From NCBI GenBank assembly GCA_030430075.1, contig JAUIGN010000037.1, positions 1-64,000 of the forward strand: DNA of 64,000 bases. Reading direction: 5' to 3'. Positions 24,666 through 32,977 of this stretch are shown here, piece by piece. The translations under genes were made by a program, and so were the position numbers. Position 1 is the stretch's first letter. Every line of letters starts with the position of its first letter. The notes beneath the pieces are model-generated. The model was not told the origin of the DNA. It was given only the letters and a program-made list of their open reading frames with translations, and made no database searches. Origin of the DNA: a bacterium. GTDB taxonomy: Bacteria > Planctomycetota > Planctomycetia > Pirellulales > Pirellulaceae.

Positions 24666-27600
24666 GGGGCCCAGTTGTGTCCCAGCAACCGTCCAACCGC
24701 GCACAGGAACATCACGTGAGTCGATCCGAGTGTTCACCTTCGCAAGGTGACCAGCAGCAAATCGCAGAGCTCGCCGATGAGTACATCGAGCGGATTCAGG
24801 GCGGCGAGCAGCCTTCGATCGAGGACTATGCGGCACAGTATCCCCAATTGGCTGAGGGCATCCGGGAGCTGTTTCCGACGCTCGCCATGTTGGAGCAGGT
24901 GGCCCCCTCCTCCCCGAATTGTCAACGGTCCGAGGTCGCCGAGCCCGATACGGGAGGAAACCTTGAACCCGGAACACTGGAAACGGTAGGAGAATACCGA
25001 TTGCTGCGTGAGATTGGACGTGGCGGAATGGGCGTCGTTTACGAGGCGCTGCAGCCGTCGCTACGCCGGCGTGCCGCGGTGAAAGTGCTGCCGCCGGAGT
25101 TCGGGCGGCGGGCGGCGGCGCCCGAGCGGTTTCGCTTGGAAGCGCGGGCCGCCGCGCAGATGAACCACCCGCACATCGTGCCCATCTATGAGGTCGGCAG
25201 CGACCAGGGCGTGCTCTATTACGCCATGCAATTGATTCGCGGCGCATCGTTGGACCATATTATCAAGGCGCTGCGCACGCTCCACCGGGAGAACTGCGTC
25301 CCCGCGTCAGGCGGTCCGCCCACACGACGTACGCCGCAGTCGAAAACCGACAACGACTCGATAACCGCCGCGGCACGGGACGCGCCGCGCGCCGACGACG
25401 CATCGCAGGCGGCGGTTGGCCTGCTGACGGACTTCGGCAAGCCGGATGCGGAGCAACTAGCGCCGCCGACCAGCGCGGCGCGGGAGAAGGCGACCGCGGA
25501 TGGTGGACGCTCCACCATCAAGGCCGCTGCGAACCTGGCCGAAGTCGATACGGTGGCCGGGGGGCCACGTCGAGGCCGCCGGGACTGGCGACCCTATTAT
25601 CGGAACGCCGCTCGCATTGTGTACGAAATCGCGCAGGCTCTGGCGTACGCCCACCGGCAGGGCATCGTGCACCGCGATGTGAAGCCCTCCAACGTGCTGC
25701 TCGACTTTGAAAATCACGTTTGGATCACCGACTTCGGTTTGGCGAAGGCGGATGGAGTGGGACTTACGCAAACCGGCGAGTTTGTTGGAACCTTGCGGTA
25801 CATGGCTCCCGAACGCTTTCAGGGATGGTCGGATCCGCGCAGCGACGTGTACAGCCTTGGGGCAACGCTCTATGAAATGCTCGCCTTCCGGCCCTGCTTC
25901 GAAGTCAACGATCATGCGGCGACCATCCAACAAGTCCTGCACGGCGAGCCGATCCGGTTGCGGCTGATCTACCCGGCAATTCCCCGTGACTTGGAGACCA
26001 TCGTCCTTAAGTCACTTGAGAAAGAGCCCCAGCACCGCTACCAATCGGCGGAACAACTGGCGGAGGATCTCAAGCGGTTCCTGCAACAGAGGCCGCTGGC
26101 GACGAGACGAATCAGCTGGCGAGACCAAATCTGGAGATGGACGCGGAGAAACTCAAAGCTTGCCGCAGCGCTCCTGTTGTCGTTGCTGCTGCTGGTCGCC
26201 CTGACCGTCGTCGGATTCGTTTCGGCCGCCATCTACCAGGACATTGCGGCGAGTGAAGGAGCATCACACCAGAGAGCCCTCGCGGCGAACCGCAAGGCCG
26301 AATCGCGACAGTTGCAGTTGCTCGAAGCCGAAGGGCATCGGCATGAAGCACAGGGAGACCTGCTGGCCGCGCTTCCTTTTTACACGGAAGCCTTGCGGAT
26401 CGCGCATGCCAACTTCTGGCCGCTGGACAACCATCAGCTTCGCTTGAATCGCCTGCTGCGGCAGTCGCCACGAGTCGAGCAGGCCTGGCTGCTGCCGGCC
26501 GAGGACGGGCGGTCGGTCCTGTTCAGCCCGGACGGCGAGTCGATACTCTCAACGCCACTGGCCCGCAACCAGGCGCCCGACCACGACTGGGCTCGCCCTC
26601 AGACCGCATGGCTGTTGCGTGCCCGGGGGGGAGCGCCAATTGCCCTGGAAGGCCACTCGGCTGCGATTTGCGACGTCGCGTTCTCGCCGGACAGTCGCTA
26701 CCTGGCGACCGCCGGGCACGACGGTCTGGTCGTCGTCTGGAAAACGCACACCGGCCGGCCCGACGGCAAGCCGTTGCGCCACGAAGGGCCGGTCAACGGC
26801 GTGGCGATTCGGGGAGACAGCGCCCAACTGGCAACGGCCAGCGAAGACCACCGGGCAAGGGTGTTCGACATCGCCAGCCGTAGGCTGTTGCGTGAACTGC
26901 GTCATGAGAGCCCGGTCACGTTCGTTGCGTTTGCGGCGGACGACCTGGTGGTGACTGCCGACGCGAAGACGATCTGCTTTTGGCGCGAGGAGCGGTGCGT
27001 CCATTCCGTCGACCGCTTGCGAAACACTCGACAGTTGGCGTTAGTCGACGAAGGCCGGCAACTCGTGACGCTCGGCGACCGCACGATTCAGTCGTGGAGC
27101 CTGCCGGTCGATGGTCCCCCCAAACCATCCAAGAGCCTACGTGCGCCGCACGCGTACGGTCTGCACCCGGCGATTGTGCAGCGTGACGGCAGGCGGGTCT
27201 TGGTCTATACGGGCAGAGACCCTTGGGCCCAACTGTGGAACTTGCGCACTCGGCAACCGCTGTCGTGGCACGTTCGTCAGCAGGACCGCATTCTTTTCGC
27301 GGCCTTTCGCGACGATGGCCTGTTCTTTCTCACGGCTGGGGCCGACCATGTGGCGCGCATCTGGGACGCGCGGACCGGCGAGCCGGCCTCGGCGCCGCTG
27401 CGGCATCATCAACGAGTCGTTGCGGCCGCATTCAGCCCCGATCGACACCAGATCGCGACGTGCGACGCCAGCGGCGTCGTGCGGCTCTGGCGCCTGCCTG
27501 GGCAAGCGAGTCTGCCGCCGGACATCAGCTTGCAGCACTTCGACGGCAACCCTGCCAATCCGCTCCTCAAGGCGGCGGCCTTCGGACCTCGTGCCGGTCA

Positions 27601-28855
27601 TCTCGTCACGACCGCCGGACGGTGGACCCGAATCTGGAGCAGCAGCGGCGAGCGCCTGTCGACCATCGAGCACCCCGCACAAGTGCGGATGACGGCGATC
27701 AGCCCGAATCGCCAACTTCTGTTGGCCGCGATCGAAGGCGCAACGGTGATTCAGGGCAGGCGGATGCGGCACTACCGCATCAGCATGTGGGACCTGAATT
27801 CCGGCCGGCAATGTTGGCAGGATGCGAACCGATTCATCGGATCAAGGATGAGCGTAGCGCGCTTCAGCAACGACGGCCGGCGGATCGCCGTGGCGTGGGG
27901 CAAACAGGTCGTCGTGCTCGACGCGCAGTCCGGCGACACGTTCGCCGGCCCCTTGCGGCACGAGCATCTCGTCGACGATGTGGACTTCAGCCCTGCGGGA
28001 GGCTACCTCGTCGCGTCGGCGTCCAATGTTGCCATGACCCGTGGTCCGTCCTGGGTCACACGTCCACAGATGCAGCCCACCACGCCCCTGCAAACGGGAG
28101 CCGGCACTGCCAGAAAGGCACGCGTCGATGCTCCCCGGCGCCCCGCGACGATGCGGCGAACGCCATCCATTGCTCCTGCCGGGCAAGTGATTGTGTGGGA
28201 TCTGGCTGGTGGAGACCGCGTCAAGCAGCTCACGCCGAAGCGCGGACTCGCTGGCCGCGTGCGGTTCTCCCCGGACGCAAATTGGATCGTGCTGAACTGT
28301 TCGCACGGCGGCCTTAATTGGGCAGGAATTGAGGTTCTGGATTGGCAAAGTGGAGAGATTGCCGGTGCGTTGCGGCATTTCGACACGATCGATTCGATGC
28401 GGATCAGCCCGGCAGGCGATCGCCTGCTGACAACGTCGCTCGACGGCACCGCCCGCGTCTGGAGTTTTCCAGCATGCCGGCCGCTCGCCCACCGCATGCG
28501 GCACGAAGGCAACGTCGGCCAGGGTGTTTGGCATCCGTCGGGGAATCGACTATTAACGGTCGCTGGCAATCAGGTCGTGCTCTGGGACGCCGCGAGCTGT
28601 CGGCGTCTCGCCGTACTGCCCCATCCGTTTCCGGTTCTGGACGCCGCGTTCGACACAACTGAGACCAGGATCCTCACCTCATGCATGGACGGTCGAGCTC
28701 GCTGCTGGAACTTGACCTCACCACCGAGGACGGTGCAGCACTGGTCGCGCACCAGCGCCGTGCACTCCGGCCTGCACATCGACGCCGGCGGCGCAGCCGT
28801 CCCACTGACGCTCAACGAGTTCCGCCGCGCCTGGTCGGAACACCGCAATCGCTAG
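24662..28855 (+). CDS. Membrane Ser/Thr protein kinase with WD40 repeat sensor
   Basis: 1397 residues with a GTG start overlapping the sigma-factor stop; a GTG at 24677 is possible. About 30-80 is the helical pre-kinase segment usual in planctomycetes (IAELADEYIERIQGGEQPSI). Kinase: GRGGMGVVYEA (about 118), AAVKVLPPEF, HRDVKPSN (about 336), TDFGLAKADG (about 356), GTLRYMAPERF and DVYSLGATLYEML, so all catalytic motifs are present. About 100 low-complexity residues (about 205-305, rich in Ala, Arg, Asp, Thr) interrupt the catalytic domain before the HRD loop. A transmembrane helix LAAALLLSLLLLVALTVVGF lies near 500. The remaining ~850 residues are WD40 repeats (VAFSPDSRYLATAGHDGLVV, AAFSPDRHQIATCDASGVV), presumably outside the membrane. 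Confidence 0.93.
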   Translation: MRGPVVSQQPSNRAQEHHVSRSECSPSQGDQQQIAELADEYIERIQGGEQPSIEDYAAQYPQLAEGIRELFPTLAMLEQVAPSSPNCQRSEVAEPDTGGNLEPGTLETVGEYRLLREIGRGGMGVVYEALQPSLRRRAAVKVLPPEFGRRAAAPERFRLEARAAAQMNHPHIVPIYEVGSDQGVLYYAMQLIRGASLDHIIKALRTLHRENCVPASGGPPTRRTPQSKTDNDSITAAARDAPRADDASQAAVGLLTDFGKPDAEQLAPPTSAAREKATADGGRSTIKAAANLAEVDTVAGGPRRGRRDWRPYYRNAARIVYEIAQALAYAHRQGIVHRDVKPSNVLLDFENHVWITDFGLAKADGVGLTQTGEFVGTLRYMAPERFQGWSDPRSDVYSLGATLYEMLAFRPCFEVNDHAATIQQVLHGEPIRLRLIYPAIPRDLETIVLKSLEKEPQHRYQSAEQLAEDLKRFLQQRPLATRRISWRDQIWRWTRRNSKLAAALLLSLLLLVALTVVGFVSAAIYQDIAASEGASHQRALAANRKAESRQLQLLEAEGHRHEAQGDLLAALPFYTEALRIAHANFWPLDNHQLRLNRLLRQSPRVEQAWLLPAEDGRSVLFSPDGESILSTPLARNQAPDHDWARPQTAWLLRARGGAPIALEGHSAAICDVAFSPDSRYLATAGHDGLVVVWKTHTGRPDGKPLRHEGPVNGVAIRGDSAQLATASEDHRARVFDIASRRLLRELRHESPVTFVAFAADDLVVTADAKTICFWREERCVHSVDRLRNTRQLALVDEGRQLVTLGDRTIQSWSLPVDGPPKPSKSLRAPHAYGLHPAIVQRDGRRVLVYTGRDPWAQLWNLRTRQPLSWHVRQQDRILFAAFRDDGLFFLTAGADHVARIWDARTGEPASAPLRHHQRVVAAAFSPDRHQIATCDASGVVRLWRLPGQASLPPDISLQHFDGNPANPLLKAAAFGPRAGHLVTTAGRWTRIWSSSGERLSTIEHPAQVRMTAISPNRQLLLAAIEGATVIQGRRMRHYRISMWDLNSGRQCWQDANRFIGSRMSVARFSNDGRRIAVAWGKQVVVLDAQSGDTFAGPLRHEHLVDDVDFSPAGGYLVASASNVAMTRGPSWVTRPQMQPTTPLQTGAGTARKARVDAPRRPATMRRTPSIAPAGQVIVWDLAGGDRVKQLTPKRGLAGRVRFSPDANWIVLNCSHGGLNWAGIEVLDWQSGEIAGALRHFDTIDSMRISPAGDRLLTTSLDGTARVWSFPACRPLAHRMRHEGNVGQGVWHPSGNRLLTVAGNQVVLWDAASCRRLAVLPHPFPVLDAAFDTTETRILTSCMDGRARCWNLTSPPRTVQHWSRTSAVHSGLHIDAGGAAVPLTLNEFRRAWSEHRNR

Positions 28856-29443
28856 TTGAGGAAGAAGCAGGGGTGTTGGAACCAGGGAAGGTCGGAATGT
28901 CATGCAAAGCACGACCGATGGAAGTGCAGAAGCTGGAAGAATGGCATACGTCGTAGAGCAGCGTAGACCACACTGGCTTCCCTATCTCTCCGATGCTGCG
29001 GCCCAGGGACGTGGTGTGCCTTTCGTAAACCGGCTTCGTTCGATGGACGACGATGGTTGGGCCCTCAGACCGCTTCACGAGCCCAGCGCACCCTGTGCAA
29101 TTACGCACACTCGTTCGGTCGGTGCGGGCCATGATGCCGTGGTTGGCTGGGGTTACCCCGGCACGTTGTAACCACTTGCGTCACGCGCTCCGCCGCGAGC
29201 CACAAAGGCAATCAGCAGAATTGTCGTCGAAACTCGCGTTCTCAATCATTGGTTGTCTCTAACCTGCCGATTGGTTGTCTCTAACCTGTCACACGTCGAG
29301 ACGCCTGCCCCAGTCACGCCGACGATCGGGGCTTCAGCGGCAAGTCGGCATGCCATTTGCGGTTGATGACACTTGCGGCTAAATCGTTCCATGGCTGACT
29401 GGCGCACGAATCGCAAGTGTGAAAATGCCGAGAGGAGAATGAA
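28856..29443. other. Intergenic region, no gene recognised
   Basis: About 590 bases between two plus-strand genes. Short open frames on both strands translate to nothing family-like. It holds one 22-bp direct duplication described separately. AGGAG six bases before the next ATG belongs to the following gene. Confidence 0.4.
29248..29291 (+). repeat. 22-bp direct duplication
   Basis: ATTGGTTGTCTCTAACCTG occurs at 29248-29266 and again at 29270-29288, giving two adjacent 22-bp units differing only in their last three bases. Confidence 0.85.
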
Positions 29444-30028
29444 ATGAAAACCATGTCGAAGCGGCGCGTTGCCGGGGCGCTGGGCGTGGCCGTTGTTATC
29501 CTGTCGATCGCGGCTGCAAACTCGCCAGCGCAGAACCCACCGACCGACGCCGACAAGGCCACGGAACTGCAAGTGCGTTATGCCGACGCACGTCTGCGAC
29601 TGGCCAAAGCGGATCTGGAACTGGCACGCGAACTCAATGCCACGGTGGAGGGTACGATTCCCGAGGTAGAAGTTGCGCGCCTGCGTACGAACATCGCCGT
29701 GGCAAAGCGGCAGCTAGAAATCGCCAAGGAATACACTCATGGGTCAACGATGCCCGTTCAGTTGAAGGCGGCGGAGGCGGGCGTTGCCATGGCGGAGGCA
29801 GAGCTTAAGTCGGCGCTCGAAGTCAACACGCGGTTACCCAAGACGTTCAACGCAACCCGCATCAAGAAGCTGCGGATTAAGCTCGAACTCGCCAAGCTGC
29901 GCGTCGAGATGTGGAAGGACCCGAACTATCTGCCGTCGCTCGTCGATCAGATGCAGTGGCAAATCGATCGCTTGACCGAGCAAGTGATTGAACTGGATGA
30001 ACGTGTCGACAGTCTTGGCGCTCGCTAG
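29444..30028 (+). CDS. Small exported coiled-coil protein, unknown function
   Basis: 194 residues; the ATG has AGGAG six bases upstream. Signal peptide about 1-30 (VAGALGVAVVILSIAAANSPAQ). The rest is almost entirely charged amphipathic helix with Ala/Leu heptads (YADARLRLAKADLELAREL, AAEAGVAMAEAELKSALEV, MQWQIDRLTEQVIELDERV). Such sequences form elongated periplasmic coiled coils. No enzymatic motif. It is monocistronic, with a terminator-like hairpin downstream. Confidence 0.75.
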   Translation: MKTMSKRRVAGALGVAVVILSIAAANSPAQNPPTDADKATELQVRYADARLRLAKADLELARELNATVEGTIPEVEVARLRTNIAVAKRQLEIAKEYTHGSTMPVQLKAAEAGVAMAEAELKSALEVNTRLPKTFNATRIKKLRIKLELAKLRVEMWKDPNYLPSLVDQMQWQIDRLTEQVIELDERVDSLGAR

Positions 30029-30090
30029 GTCCAGCGCGCATCGTCTTGTCGTCCGGGGGTGAGATTGGTCCGCCCGCAAGCGGCAAGCAC

Positions 30091-30127
30091 GGCGGTCGCG
30101 CAGGATGGCGACCGCCTGTCGTTTGTT
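30091..30127 (+). terminator. Terminator-like hairpin after the coiled-coil gene
   Basis: GGCGGTCGC (30091-30099) pairs with GCGACCGCC (30108-30116) around an 8-base loop, followed by TGTCGTTTGTT. The stem is perfect; the T-tract is imperfect. Confidence 0.6.
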
Positions 30128-30249
30128 CCGCACGCAGGATGAGGATTGGATGTCTCGGTCGCCGGCCGCTCTCCGCCTGACCACGTTGGTTGCGAGGAAC
30201 GCCCTGCGAATGCGCTTGGTGTCGAGCGAATGAATGTCGCGCTGTCCGA

Positions 30250-30777
30250 CTAGCGGGGGTTCTTCAGCTTGACCTGTGGTTGATTTGCCTGCACGAACGC
30301 ATCCGAATGTTGCATCAGGAAGTTCTTGATGTCGCCAGCCTTGAACTTGCCATTCTCGAACGTCAATTGATCTTTGGCGACAGGCAGGTTGGCCAGAACA
30401 GCCCAGATATATGTTTCATCTTTCGTTACGTCGGCGAGGAAAAACATATTGGCCTGGTTCGTGTCAGGTTGACCGGGAATCGAGAGCAGAAACAGGCCCT
30501 TTTTGGAATTCGGGATCTTGGAGAGCACGAAGCGAACGTCGTACTTCTTTTCCATCAGGTTGTACGAGAAGGCTAGCCGGCCACCCATCTCGGCCACGCC
30601 TACCTTCTCGGGTCTCATATCGCCAGGCCATTCCTCAACCTGGTAGACGCCGAGGTACGGTTTCGCCGCGTCCTTGCCGACGATGCTGTCCTTGTAGACA
30701 ACCAGCTCGTCGGTGATGCAGCCGACACAGGCTGCCAGCAGGGGGATCGCGATTGAAGATTTGGCAAGAGCGCGCAT
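30250..30777 (-). CDS. Small lipoprotein-like exported protein, unknown function
   Basis: 175 residues from the ATG at 30777 (MRALAKSSIAIPLLAACVGC), preceded by a purine-rich AAAGGGAAG. ATG 30888 adds 37 residues without export character. LLAAC looks like a lipobox, so the mature protein would be lipid-anchored from that Cys or the CVGC Cys just after it. The body (VYQVEEWPGDMRPEKVGVAE, GRLAFSYNLMEKKYDVRFVL, GLFLLSIPGQPDTNQANMFF) is beta-rich and resembles uncharacterised small lipoproteins that compare a computed value with a parameter. No catalytic motif seen. Confidence 0.65.
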   Translation of the reverse strand: MRALAKSSIAIPLLAACVGCITDELVVYKDSIVGKDAAKPYLGVYQVEEWPGDMRPEKVGVAEMGGRLAFSYNLMEKKYDVRFVLSKIPNSKKGLFLLSIPGQPDTNQANMFFLADVTKDETYIWAVLANLPVAKDQLTFENGKFKAGDIKNFLMQHSDAFVQANQPQVKLKNPR

Positions 30778-31000
30778 GGGCTTCCCTTTCGCAATTGGCG
30801 TTCGCTGACGGTCCGAACTGACGCATGTAGTGTCGCGGCTTGCGGGTGGCAAAACAAGGGTTTGCTGCGATTCAGAACAAGCCGTCACGTCAGTACAAAG
30901 CGGCCTGGGAGCTCGCCGTCAACCGCCGAATGAGAGCCAGGGTGTCGAGCCGCAACTCGGGGTCAGGCAGCATGTGCCGACAACGCTCCGGTGGCGCCCT

Positions 31001-31906
31001 TCATTTCGTCAGCCACAGCAGCATTCGCTTTGTGACCAGGTCCGCCGCGTCATGTTGCACGAAATGGCCCGCTTGGGGAACGGTAACCAACGTGAATTCG
31101 TTGTCGATCCAGAGCCAGGTGTCGTTGAGCGCGCCGGGCAGCAGGGCGACGTCCTTCAGCCCGTGGATCATAAGCACGGGGGACTGAACCTTTGGGAATT
31201 CCGGCAGTTCTTCACCATCCATGTTGACGTCACGTGGATAGTTGGCCTTGTAGTAATTCAGCATGCCTTCGATGGACGAGCGGCGAAACGCCTGACGATA
31301 TTTCTGCTTTGCCTCGGCGCCCTTGACCCAGAACGTTAACGATTCGGGAGTTACCTGGTCGGCGGCATTCGGTTCCTGAAACGCTCGGGCATAGGTGCTC
31401 GCCAGGCGTTGTTGCGGGTTGTTCGCCAGTTCCCGCAGCAACCCTCGCGGGTGCGGCAGGTTCAAGATGACGAGCCGGTCGAGTCGTTCCGGGTGGGTCA
31501 TGGCGAACGTCCAGGCGACGAGACCTCCCCAGTCGTGTCCGACGACGATCGCCTTTTGCTGGTCGAAGTGGTCGATCACGGCGACCAGGTCGGCGACCAG
31601 CTTGTCGGTCTTGTAATTGTCGACGCCGTCCGGCTGGTCGCTCTGGTTGTATCCCCGCTGATCGTACGCGACGACCTGGAAGTGCTTCGCCAGGGCCGGC
31701 ATCTGGTTCCGCCAGGTGTACCAGTAGTCCGGAAAGCCGTGAATCATCACCACCAGCGGCCCTTGGCCGGCGGTTACGTAGTGCAGCTTGACGTCGCCGG
31801 AAGTCACGAAGCCATCTTCGCCCAGTTCCTGTCCCGCCAAGGGTGCCGTGACGCTGAGGGAGACGAGAACTGCAACCAGACTCTGAACCATCGGATTTCT
31901 CCTCAT
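31001..31906 (-). CDS. Exported alpha/beta hydrolase, epoxide-hydrolase-like
   Basis: 301 residues with a signal peptide (VQSLVAVLVSLSVTAPLAGQ). The fold motifs are clear: VVMIHGFPDYWYTWRNQMP carries the HGxP oxyanion loop, VVAYDQRGYNQSDQP follows, VVGHDWGGLVAW has Asp as nucleophile in the elbow, and PQAGHFVQHDAADLV has the catalytic His. An Asp nucleophile in GHDWGG is typical of epoxide hydrolases and haloalkane dehalogenases, not of esterases. LKDVALLPGALND may supply the acid. It is monocistronic and its natural substrate cannot be read from sequence. Confidence 0.88.
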   Translation of the reverse strand: MRRNPMVQSLVAVLVSLSVTAPLAGQELGEDGFVTSGDVKLHYVTAGQGPLVVMIHGFPDYWYTWRNQMPALAKHFQVVAYDQRGYNQSDQPDGVDNYKTDKLVADLVAVIDHFDQQKAIVVGHDWGGLVAWTFAMTHPERLDRLVILNLPHPRGLLRELANNPQQRLASTYARAFQEPNAADQVTPESLTFWVKGAEAKQKYRQAFRRSSIEGMLNYYKANYPRDVNMDGEELPEFPKVQSPVLMIHGLKDVALLPGALNDTWLWIDNEFTLVTVPQAGHFVQHDAADLVTKRMLLWLTK

Positions 31907-32110
31907 CTGCTTACCCTTTCGGTAGTGTCACGACACGCGATCCAAGCCAACAACGTGTAGGTCATTTAACCGTTCTTGGCCGCTACAGACCACCGGAGGT
32001 TGCGAGCGGGACCACGTTACCCCGTCAGGAATGCGACGTTGAGGCCTGTCCCCATGATCCGGTACATGTCTCTGAGCGCACCTGCTACGATCTCGGTCGC
32101 CATTTACAGC

Positions 32111-32135
32111 AGTTGGTCGGAGACCCGCGCCGAGC
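32111..32135 (+). repeat. Single unit of the 25-bp repeat family
   Basis: AGTTGGTCGGAGACCCGCGC followed by CGAGC; this is one full unit of the array found at 52.9 kb, without the leader. Confidence 0.7.
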
Positions 32136-32240
32136 AAGAACCGCTTGTCCGGGCAGGTTCCGGTCTGATAAGTTCTCAAGTAAGGTTTCCCGTCGATTCG
32201 TTGTCGCGTCAGATTGTGTGCATTCTTGGGGGGTTGTCAG

Positions 32241-32702
32241 ATGTTGCAGAAGAAGACATTCGCGGTGTTGTTGGGACTTCTCGTATTGGTCGGAGGAACA
32301 TGGGCTTTCGGGCAACTGCGGCCCCAGCCGACGCCACGTAATCTAGAACGTAATGAGTATCGGGTTACCGTCGATTCCACCGGCTACGGAATTCCACATA
32401 CCGTGGGGTTTTTCGGGCGACAGAACTCAGCCCAACTGCGTATTCGCTTTGACGGCGGTCGCGCAGGCACCGGACCAGATATCACCACGGTGACGCTCTA
32501 TGGCGGCGAGCGAATGGTCTGCGTCTGGGATGCTCGAGGCGACATCCTCTTCTATTGCACCGCGATCATTGACCGTCCCGGAACGCTGGTGATTCCCGTT
32601 GGCGCGGGGCGCGCGGCCGCGCGGGGCGCTGTTGGCGCGGCCCCAGGAGCGGCGGGTGACCGAGCGGGCGCGGCGATGGGTGGGCAACTTCGTGTCCAAT
32701 GA
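32241..32702 (+). CDS. Small exported protein with Gly/Ala/Arg-rich tail, unknown function
   Basis: 153 residues from the ATG at 32241, which gives a signal peptide (KTFAVLLGLLVLVGGTWAFG). The middle (EYRVTVDSTGYGIPHTVGFF, TTVTLYGGERMVCVWDARGD) looks beta-rich. The last ~40 residues are low complexity (AGRAAARGAVGAAPGAAGD). ATG 32214 is possible but less likely. No family recognised; the DNA at the 3' end is very GC-rich. Confidence 0.55.
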   Translation: MLQKKTFAVLLGLLVLVGGTWAFGQLRPQPTPRNLERNEYRVTVDSTGYGIPHTVGFFGRQNSAQLRIRFDGGRAGTGPDITTVTLYGGERMVCVWDARGDILFYCTAIIDRPGTLVIPVGAGRAAARGAVGAAPGAAGDRAGAAMGGQLRVQ

Positions 32703-32777
32703 CACGGGTGTTCGTCAATTTTCAGGCAAAGCGCCGCAAGCGGGAAGACGGTTTCGAAGGCCGAACACAAGAGGGAT

Positions 32778-32828
32778 AGGAGACCTGCGGTCAGCGGTTT
32801 CGGCGGGGTCGGAGACCCGCGCCGAGTA
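32778..32828 (+). repeat. 25-bp family: leader plus one unit
   Basis: AGGAGACCTGCGGTCAGCGG and TTTCGGCGGGGTC (leader) run into GGAGACCCGCGCCGAG (one unit). The same leader starts the arrays at 52.9 kb and, reversed, 61.5 kb. Confidence 0.75.
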
Positions 32829-32839
32829 GCTTCGTAGTT

Positions 32840-32865
32840 CCGTAGGCCATGCTGTGCATGACGTC
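32840..32865 (+). repeat. CATGCTGTGCATGACGTC palindromic repeat
   Basis: CCGTAGGCCATGCTGTGCAT continuing GACGTC. One of four copies in the window, all intergenic. Confidence 0.75.
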
Positions 32866-32977
32866 CTTCCGTTCCGTCCTTCCGTCCGTCATCCTACGCA
32901 TGACGCCATGAGGTCCGGGTTCTTTGCAACGTATCGAGGATCACGGCCTGCGCATTCCGACCGTGCAAAAGCGAAAG

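Noticed and set aside
28902..29171. 89-residue plus-strand frame in the intergenic region
   Set aside because: No ribosome site, no signal or fold-like pattern, and an equally long frame exists on the other strand.
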